Below are positions 56,383-64,000 of a stretch of DNA of 64,000 nucleotides, piece by piece. Every line of letters begins with the position of its first letter. Position 1 is the first letter of the stretch. The translations under genes and the position numbers were made by a program. This stretch comes from Chrysaora quinquecirrha (taxonomy: Eukaryota; Cnidaria; Scyphozoa; Semaeostomeae; Pelagiidae): the NCBI GenBank assembly GCA_014526335.1, contig JACTAT010000331.1, positions 55,342 to 119,341 on the forward strand. Reading direction: 5' to 3'. Under the pieces are notes generated by a model, which had not been told where the DNA came from, made no database searches, and saw only the letters and a program-made list of their open reading frames with translations.

Positions 56383-59300
56383 CTTCGATGATTGGTTGGA
56401 GATCTTTCGGAGATTTTTCAGCTGACTCCTGAGATCTAAAATAACAATTTAATTCGTTTTAAAGTAGCTGACCACAGGTTCGTGGGAAAGAGACTTTGTT
56501 CGAAATATTTTGTTCAAGATTGTAGCTATAAAATCAACATCGTTAAGACTACAGGCACGAAATTCGCCTCAGCATTAAAAGTGTGATGAATCCGAATCTG
56601 AAGTCAGAATTCTCGTATGAAGAAATTTTGAAAAAATTTAGTTTACAAGGCCCTTAGTTGAAAAGGTGTACACTCATTCTTTTATAAGAAACCGTCTATA
56701 AGAAACTATAGATGCCTTCTTCTAAAAAATCAAGAAACTCTTCTATAATAAGAAGTAAGAAAAAGACCAAAAAACTATTTCCGCTTTTAAATTCAGCATT
56801 CTATTTTCTGATGTGCATTGTGCAATGTTAACGTAAAAATAAACCAAAACTATCATACTTGGGGTCGATTCCGGAAAATGTCCATATTTAGACTGCTAAG
56901 AACATGATGCTTCAAATTAAACCCTGATTTCAAATAAATCTAGGTTTTTAAGTTCAGAATTTCTGCAAGAAACTTTTCCTGTATCAATTGTCCTCAAAGT
57001 TAAGAAACCCTACCATGGCTCAGAGCATAGTTTCTTATAAAAAAATGAGTGTCTTCAGATATTTGTGCATCCTGAATGCTGTTCATAGACTTATCACCTT
57101 TCTTCTAATATCACTTTGCTTGCTTGTCATCTTTTTTTGAATTCAATATTACAATCTAGCTTCTAATAAAACCAAGATAAAATAAGAGAACTAAGATAGT
57201 CTAACTTGTGCATAGTTCATTCCTAGGCAAAGTGACGTTTTTAACCACGAAATTTCTATTTTTGTAACAAGACTCCTATAGGTTTATGTTGTGGTTTGAT
57301 CCCAGAATAGAAACTGAAGCATTTTACTTCGTCACTTTGCTTAGGTTAAACCTGTGCAAGATATCAAAATACCCTGGTTCTCTTATTTTATCTTGATAAA
57401 AATAATCCAAATTGAATACACGTATTTTTTCACAAGAAACTTTTTATAAGAAACCCAGACTCTCGAATGGGCAACCATTTAAGAAACTCCAGTACTGGAA
57501 TTATTTGTGCGTAGGAAACTTTTCAAAGTGCAGGTGCTTTTGGTGGCTTATATGTGACTGCACGCATTTTTTTATGAGGAACCTTCCTCAAGGCCTAGTT
57601 CTTAAAGTTCCTTATTTTTGGACCTCTTTTGAGGCAATAGTTCCAAAAGTTCCTTAATAGTTCCTTAATTTTTACTACACATACAGTGGTCATAATAATA
57701 ATAGAAAGACACTTGCATGTAAGTAAAGCTCAAGAGTACTCAAGGAAATTTTTGATACATTCGTAACGTACAATTTATGTGATTTTCGACCTCAAATGAA
57801 TGGAACCGGCTTTCTAATTCTTGATTATTTGCAGTGATAAAAGTATTCAACATTGAAAAGTTCCTTAATGATTTTCTCTTTAGTAGTATAAGTTCTTCAA
57901 ATTTTAGGGCCTTCTACATGTAGGTTCCTTATAAAGTGGTTCCTTATAAAAAAAGCGTGTATATTTGATTAGGAATTCCCTGCTCGAGTTATGGCGACCA
58001 AATTAAAGATCTTGATTTCGAATTTGCTTCAAATTTTTCGTTTGAAGAAATTCTCACACGTTTTCTAAGAAATATTCGCAAAATTTGAAAACGCGAGTTT
58101 AAAGGCCGTTCTCCACTACACGTTTTTTTGATAAGAAAGTTATTTTTGGGCCAGTATTGAAACTTTCTTAGATATTTCATGTTTTCAGTACCAAAACTTT
58201 CTTGTGACTTTCTTAGCAAAAACTTTGGAATACAGAATTTCTAAGAATGCACAGTTTAAGGCACTGTATACATTGCACAAATACCACGTTTTTCAAAGAA
58301 AATAATCATTAGACTCGTTTAATAGCAAGATGAGCGACTGAACAGAAGAGCGAAAATAACATACAGAACATTAGGAGTGAAAGTATGAAACAGAACTTTC
58401 TTAAGTTTCAAGAATCCAGTACTGAACTTTCTTAAGTTTTTAAGATGTCGAGCACTACTTTCTTATAAACCACTTTCTTATTAAAAAAAAACGTGTAGAC
58501 GATTTTCACAACGATCGTCGCAAAATTTTGTTTGAATTTGAAAACGAAAACGTGTGTTTTTACGCGGCAAGCGGAGATCTCAGCACTCATATCCTACATC
58601 CAAGCAGCTGATATTTGACGATGGATAAGCAGATAGCAGATTCTTCACTTATTTTTACTTTATTGAAACTCACCGCACTGTGTCGGAAGATATCTCTGAA
58701 ACCTTTGATGTTGAAATATCCTAAAAAAAATATAATAATTCAAAACTAATACCTATAGCCCATTAATATTCAACAGACATCACTGTAAGTGAGCAAAAAT
58801 CCTGAAAAAACTGATCAAAATTTTTCAACAAGCTGTGATTTTATATTATTTTTCTGAGTTCTAACAGGCTTATTTATTGGAGAGGAAGCTAGAAGCTGCA
58901 AATCAAAATTTAAGGACTTATTTTCATTGGAGATTTGAATTTGAAGTGACCCAGCTGAATCTGTAAAACTTTGCGTTCGCTTTTGAATAATAACCAGAGC
59001 GTGAAAATTTTTCTGAAAATTGATAGGACGGGAAAGGCTATTGGATAGGATAGGATAGAATAGTACATGCTTTTTTTTATAAAAAACCTACCTCAAGGCC
59101 TAGTTCTTAAAGTTCCTTATTTTTGGGCCTCTTTTGACGCAATTGTAGTTCCAAAAGTTCCTTGATTTTAACTGCACATACAGTGGTCTTCACAGTAAAA
59201 GAGACATTTGCATGTGAGCAAAGATCGAGACTACTCAAAGAAACATTGGATACATGTGTAAAGTACAATTTATGTGATTTTCGACTGCAAATGAATGGAA

Positions 59301-62300
59301 CTGGCTTTCTAATTCTTGATTATTTGCAGTGATAAAAGTATTCAACATTCAAAAGTTCCTTAATGATATGATTTTCTCTTTAGTAGTATAAGTTCTTTAA
59401 ATTTTCGGGCCTTCTACATGTAGGTTCCTTATAAATTGGTTCTTTATAAAAAAAGCGTGTAACTTAAACATTCCTTCAGGAAATTAGTCCCCCTTCACAC
59501 ACAGCATTCGCACGCATTCACACATTCTACACAGCGTCTATTTTATAGGCTGCATACAGACACAAACTTTTCTAAAAAGAACAAATAAGACCCCGTCTAC
59601 ACTGTGCCGGTAGGAGACGAATACGGTATGAAACTATACCGCTTTGGCCGTGCGTCTACACTATGCCGGCATAGTTTTGAAAAGAATACGGTACGAAATG
59701 AATACGATACGCTAACCGGCTTCATCTGAAAACGGCACAGTGTAAACGGCTGAATACGGCACAGTTTCATGCTGCTTTGCTGAATGAATGAGAGCAAAAC
59801 AATTACTCTTTGTTCCTGTTGACAAACAATAGATTATAGACAAAAACCGATGACCTTGCTCATCGTATTCATTTCATACCGGCATAGTGTAAACGGGGAC
59901 TCCCAATTCCCCATCCGATATGAAATCATTCCGTATTCAGTTCATACCGGCATACACGCATTTTTTTTTATAAGGAAGTTCGGCTCAGGGTCGGTACTGA
60001 AAATTCCTTAATTGATGGTGAAAATTGAGTACTCAATATTCCTTAGCAATTCCTTAACTTCTTACTTTGTGATTCTTAAAGACAACCAATGGTCAAGTAA
60101 ATATAGGTCATAAAGGTTTCAGAAGACGAGTAGAAATGAGGACTGATTGAAAACCATTGGCAATAAGTATTGCTTGCTCTGTTAATTCAGAACTTCATTT
60201 TTTTAATCGAAATGTTAAGCTAAAAAAAAGTCAGATTCCTTAGTAATCTCCGATCCAGTACTAGAAATTCCTTAAGTTTTTGCCAGCCCGAGTACTACCT
60301 TCCTTATAAAGCACTTCCTTATAAAAAAATGCGTGTAGTGTAAACGGGGCCTAAAAGAACCCTTCGAAATTTATTGAGAAAAAGTTGTGTCTGCGTGTAG
60401 GTTAAATTTTTGCTGTCCTAACATCCTTGCTCGAACTCTTTCCCCAGTCTAAAACTAAAAAATCAAAAACACTCTGATTACCTTTCCAGTTGCTATCATT
60501 CGTTTAATTCTACGATATCTTTCATAAATTGGACGCATCAATGTTTTATCTTCTTTTGACGTCTGAAATGGAGAAAAAAGACATAAATTTTCGACATAAC
60601 AAGTTCTGGCACGGTAGGGGCTCGGCGTTTCAATCCACGCCGTGGTAGTGTCGCGCAATTGCCGTGCGGTACATCAAAATGGGCTGCGTCGAGATTTTAG
60701 CTCAAGAGAAATCATCGACTTCACTGGCACCAGAGTCAATAGAAACAAGGACGCCTCGTCCTTCTTTCTAACTACGTTTTCTCACGATAAGGAGTTTTTA
60801 AATTCCATTATTTTCACAAGGAGAAAGCTATCGTGGTGGTGGTTTTAGTTTTGGGACGGTGTTTGCACCCTTTTTAATTTAAGTAAATCACTATAGTGAA
60901 AATTGGAGCTACTGTAGAAATGACTTATGAAATATTGTTTGTTTCTTGCCTAAAAATAAGTAGCAAAACTCTCCTTGTTAAAATTATTGTCCGATTCTTA
61001 AATCTAGCTATTCAAAACTCTCAAAATTATTCTCTGATTCTATTCTAACTCTGATGTTTTTAGATGAGGAAAATGATCCCAATCAGGAGAAATTAGCTTA
61101 TATCCGCAGCCGACTTGAACTGCACATCAAAAACGATAGTATTGCACACATCTTCATCTAAATATTAAAATAATAAACACAACGTTTCTCTTCGTTTCAA
61201 ATCTTTCCTTGTGTATTCTGCAGTCGATTCTCGTAGTTTGTCCTCTCAGTAAGATCACCCGACCGAAATAATTTGCGCGTTCAAGTTGTGCGGCCGATTT
61301 CAATATAACTAAAGAAATAAGACAATAGGTTTCCAGACCAGTCCTCGCGTCTATTGACTATGCAGAGGGGGTGTTCGGGTTTTACGGTCACACGGTTTCG
61401 CCAATATTCTGGCTCAGGTCTTCGGTTTTTCCGAAAAATTACGCGGTTCTTCGGCGAACAGTTTTACGGCATTTCTGGATAATTTTTCTGGTTTTTGATT
61501 AGATTTTGCGTTTTTGGTACTGAATTCCGACTGAGTGAAGCTACAGGTTAGCCCGCAATGAAAACAAAAATTGTCAACGTCTCAAAACGTGAAGTAAACA
61601 TAAAAAGTTGGCAAGCCTAGAGTTTTGATAGATTCTGTGCAATTTTTGTGAAAACGGAGACTTATATCGTGCCATACGGTTGTGTTCAATATCACACAGT
61701 TTTACGGTTTTCGCGCAAATTTCGCAAATTTTCGCACACACGGGGTGAGGCGGACATATGGAAATTATTCCCAGAATTTCCTTCGGAAAACCTCAATGAC
61801 AACAAGGGACTGACAGAAATGGCCATTTTCTTTTACGGCAGCCTGTACACTTTTTTTTATAAAAACCAGGAAATTTTGATCGAGGCTGGCTGTTTTTAAT
61901 TTTTTGCCGCTTTGAGCCTGAAATGTTCTTAATCTGTTCTTAATTCCTTGGTTACTTAGATATCTATATTTTTCAATGAATGCCTGGAGTGGTACTAGGT
62001 TTATGTGAAAATGCAGCATCCCTGTCTATTTCTTTGTTTGCTTGCTTTTTACATTCAGTCTTGCTTACATTTTTTGTTGATATTCTTATGGCTTTGGAAA
62101 GGCCAGCCTCAACTTGTTCTTAATTTGTTCTTAAAATCTGGGCGAAATCCAAGCTCGTGCTCTTATAAAATTGTTCTTATTAAAAGAAAAGAGTGTAGGC
62201 ATCTATATTTTTCAGTGAATGTCTGTAGTTGTATTAGGTTTGTGTAAAAATGCAGCATGCTTGTCCATTTCCTTGTTTGCTTGCATTTACGTTCAGACTG

Positions 62301-63829
62301 ACTATCTTACTTTCATATTTAGCTGGTATTCTTAGGGCTTATGAAAAGGCCAGCCTCGGCTTGTTCTGATTTTGTTCTTAAAATCTGGGCAAAATTCAGG
62401 CTCGTGTTCTCATAAAATTGTTCTTATAAAAAGAGTGTATTTTCTTATTAATTTTTTTTATAAAAACATGAGTGAATAGTCTTCGAGTTGTACAAAACTT
62501 CAAAATTGCGATGAATAGCGGAATCATTTTCGGGCATACTTAAAAGCTTTTTCGTCTGACACTCCTCAGAGTATGAACGTCAGAAACAGACCGAAACAAT
62601 AGACTATAAGGCAGAATTTATACCCAGATGCGGCTCGAAATGCACCAACCAGAAAGAACGAAAAGCTGAATTGTGTTAACATGAGTGTATGTCATTGCAC
62701 GATTTAAGATGAGAGTTAGTTATCTCAAATGTTATTTAACTTATAGTAAATTCAACAAGTCAACAAGTAAAACGTTAATACAACAATAAAAAAAATTACC
62801 GGTCTTCCATGTAAATTCTCAAATTGTAGCAAGGCTTTTTGAACAGCTAGTTTTTCATCTTTAAGTTGATCAGAAGACATTACCTATAATGATTAAGAAA
62901 ACAGTTAAAAAGCAGGCAAAGCAGACAGTAAAAAACTAGAAAGTAGATAATTACATGAACGGCTAAAAACAAATAAATAAATAAATAAAAATAGATAGGA
63001 TAAATAAATTAATAAACGAATCAACAAAATAATGAATAAATAGACATAAGGGGGAACGTACATAAGAAATAAAATATTAAGTAAAAAAGAAATTAAAAAA
63101 ATTAAACAAACGACAATTAACAAATTAGTCAAAATCGTAAAGAAAATCAAAATTTCCATTTGCAAACATTTTTCCAACAACACTCCGTGTTTGTATGCGG
63201 TTTGAGCAATTATTATAAATAAAAACCTCGCCAAGCACACATGTTATATGCTGAAGCAGCAAACATTTTACGCTGCATAACGAAGAATTTTCAGAAGGGT
63301 TATTAGGTAATGCAACATTTCTCTAGCTTCTTCTTCGCATGGGGATACCTATTCTATCTGATTATAATCATCAATGAGCAACGGCAGATCGAAACATGTT
63401 TTACTAGCCTAGGGCTACCCAGTCGACTTTACATTTTACCCCTGGTCTGGATGCATAAAGCAAATAGCAGGGTGCAGCCACACACGTCTCTGATAGCTAC
63501 CAACCAGGTACCTATTTATACACTTGGGTAGAGAGAGGCACATTTGTGTTAACGACTTGCCAAGGTTGTTATCTCTGCAATCAAGGATGAAACGACCCTG
63601 GCTCGAACCCATAACATTCTCGTTGTAAGCCCTGCACGCTTACCACTGCGCCACAACCACAGAGATACAGAAGTAGTTTTGCTATCAAGAAAGTATACTC
63701 ATCAAAACAAGCTTCAACGTACCTCTATTTCCTCCGGCCTCCCTGCAGAGCCCCTCTTTTCCTGTAATTTTCTCAACAGAAGATGAAGTGTGTCTTCTTT
63801 AGAAGGCTTTGTATCTCTTGAACTTATAT
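56383..63829 (-). CDS. FAM13B: FAM13-family protein (FAM13A/B-like), internal exons
   Basis: Five minus-strand exons with matching phases: 63829-63723, 62883-62800, 60562-60482, 58720-58674, 56435-56383. Together they read ...LLLRKLQEKRGSAGRPEEIE, DEKLAVQKALLQFENLHGRP, TSKEDKTLMRPIYERYRRIK and SPKDLQPIIEG. The order KLQEKR, (E)K-AVQKALLQFE..HGRP, (L)M(R/K)P-YDRYR..K and LQPIIEG matches vertebrate FAM13A/FAM13B, in the region after the RhoGAP domain. The upstream part lies beyond the right edge and downstream exons were not found before the PIN-like gene. FAM13 proteins are linked to Rho signalling; family members lacking the RhoGAP domain also exist. A versus B cannot be decided. Confidence 0.85.
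56669..57052. mobile_element. TA-type MITE with AAGAAAC word
   Basis: Left end TACACTCATTCTTTTATAAG then AAAC; right end GTTTCTTATAAAAAAATGAG TGT. AAGAAAC recurs near 56,703, 56,731, 56,969 and 57,003. In a FAM13 intron. Confidence 0.75.
57417..57560. mobile_element. Truncated MITE with AAGAAAC word (left half only)
   Basis: Begins TACACGTATTTTTTCACAAG then AAAC; AAGAAAC also occurs near 57,448 and 57,480. It is cut off where the next element begins. Confidence 0.55.
57561..57961. mobile_element. TA-type MITE with AAGGAAC word, copy 2
   Basis: Left end CACGCATTTTTTTATGAGGA ACC; right end GGTTCCTTATAAAAAAAGCG TGTA. GTTCCTTA recurs near 57,605, 57,650, 57,662, 57,860, 57,923 and 57,939. Close relative of the element at 59,064 (same GGGCCTTCTACATGTAGGTT). 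Confidence 0.8.
58117..58497. mobile_element. TA-type MITE with AAGAAAG word
   Basis: Left end TACACGTTTTTTTGATAAGA AAG; right end CTTTCTTATTAAAAAAAAAC GTGTA. ACTTTCTTA recurs near 58,165, 58,196, 58,214, 58,395, 58,428 and 58,459, with CAGTACTGAA nearby. Confidence 0.8.
59064..59461. mobile_element. TA-type MITE with AAGGAAC word, copy 3
   Basis: Left end TACATGCTTTTTTTTATAAA; right end GTTCTTTATAAAAAAAGCGT GTA. GTTCCTTA recurs inside. It aligns with the 57,561 element through most of its length. Confidence 0.8.
59590..60354. mobile_element. Inverted-repeat element with CCCCGTTTACACT termini, host of a nested MITE
   Basis: Left end ACCCCGTCTACACTGTGCCG, right end CGGCATAGTGTAAACGGGGC C once the inner MITE at 59,953-60,337 is set aside. 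Words such as GAATACGGTAtGAAA, GCCGGCATAG and AGTGTAAACGG recur through it. Similar termini are known in hAT-like MITEs, but the superfamily is not established here. Confidence 0.65.
59953..60337. mobile_element. TA-type MITE with AAGGAAG/AAGGAAT word, nested
   Basis: Left end TACACGCATTTTTTTTATAA GGAAG; right end CTTCCTTATAAAAAAATGCG TGTA. ATTCCTTA recurs near 60,007, 60,038, 60,051, 60,234 and 60,269. It sits at a TA inside the surrounding element. Confidence 0.85.
61372..61745. repeat. ACGG/TTTTACGG word-repeat island
   Basis: GTTTTACGG, CACGGTTT, CGGTTTTTCC and CGCGGTTC-like words recur, the reverse complement of the AAAACCGT words at 24.72-24.90 kb. Confidence 0.45.
61846..62439. mobile_element. 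TA-type MITE with AAGAACA word and its partial tandem copy
   Basis: First copy 61,846-62,197: left end TACACTTTTTTTTATAAAAA, right end TTGTTCTTATTAAAAGAAAA GAGTGTA. TTGTTCTTA or CTGTTCTTA recurs near 61,928, 61,938, 62,116, 62,128 and 62,171. A second 240-bp copy of its right half follows at 62,200-62,439, again ending TTGTTCTTATAAAAAGAGTG TA. Confidence 0.75.
63385..63662 (-). repeat. tRNA-derived SINE, family 2
   Basis: On the minus strand it begins GTGGTTGTGGCGCAGTGGTA (A-box-like), has the B box GGGTTCGAGCC at about 63,607-63,597 and continues to the phrase CAAGTGTATAAATAGGTACC and CTGGGTAGCCCTAGGC. This head and body are those of a Pol III SINE. It is unrelated in sequence to family 1. 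In a FAM13 intron, sense orientation. Confidence 0.75.
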
Positions 63830-64000
63830 CTAAATAAATAAAGATAAGTGTTTTAACTTCTAAGTAATCTTTATTAAAAGTGTCAATAAGGGCGTATTTT
63901 TTGGTAACCTGTTTTTCGCACTCTCCGAATTTTGAAAACGGTAGACTTGGCAGGAAAAAGTTTCGTCTACCAAAAAAACACGGCTGCCGAAAATCGTAGG

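Overview
The window is nuclear DNA of an invertebrate animal. Protein-coding genes have several short exons with GT/AG introns, conserved metazoan orthologues are present (ARMC1, MTFR1/2, RBM8A, ARFGAP1, FAM13), and A+T-rich introns are crowded with DNA transposons, tRNA-derived SINEs and LINEs. No rRNA, CRISPR or operon-like structure is visible. The huge PRS-amide type neuropeptide precursor would fit a cnidarian (X1PRX2amide family), but I cannot fix the phylum from the sequence alone.

Layout. 1-4,547 (+): 3' part of a coiled-coil protein gene, tentatively CSPP1-like. 4,889-11,276 (-): an eight-exon MTFR1/2-type mitochondrial fission regulator. 11,610-13,295 (+): a seven-exon ARMC1 gene, head to head with MTFR across about 333 bp. 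13,741-14,223 (+): intronless RBM8A/Y14. 15,056-24,484 (-): twelve-exon ARFGAP1. For MTFR (428 aa), ARMC1 (264 aa) and ARFGAP1 (412 aa), splice sites and phases were worked out by hand and all junctions stay in frame. 24.7-27.0 kb: word-repeat island and a TIR-bounded element. 29,607-30,582 (+): two-exon gene for a small secreted, peptide-hormone-like precursor. 30.8-31.3 kb: TAAC repeat array. 32,784-35,597 (-): single-exon precursor of 937 aa with about 74 tandem copies of a 10-residue unit of the type (E/D/G)-I-E-L-P-R-S-G-(K/R)-R, predicted to release a flood of IELPRS-amide peptides. 35.6-39.5 kb: A+T-rich DNA, microsatellites and a minisatellite. 39.5-44.1 kb (-): decayed CR1-type LINE with PHD finger, endonuclease and RT. 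44.9-46.7 kb (+): 5'-truncated second LINE with a long intact RT ORF. 47,067-47,439 (-): FG-nucleoporin N-terminal exon. 50.9-51.8 kb: roughly 195-bp satellite. 52.0-55.5 kb: mobile-element-like genes (a tyrosine-recombinase-like tail next to a 500-N assembly gap, and a broken PIN-like nuclease gene with a Cys-rich motif). 56.4-63.8 kb (-): five exons of a FAM13-family gene whose introns hold a cluster of small inverted-repeat elements.

How parts relate. ARMC1 and MTFR are also head-to-head neighbours in the human genome (8q13) and their products are reported to act together on mitochondria, so the shared promoter looks like an ancient co-regulated pair. The two secreted-peptide genes lie about 2 kb apart. 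The most unusual non-genic signal is a family of 350-400-bp TA-flanked elements in which a short word next to the terminal repeat is repeated inside the same element, differs between elements and is uniform within each.
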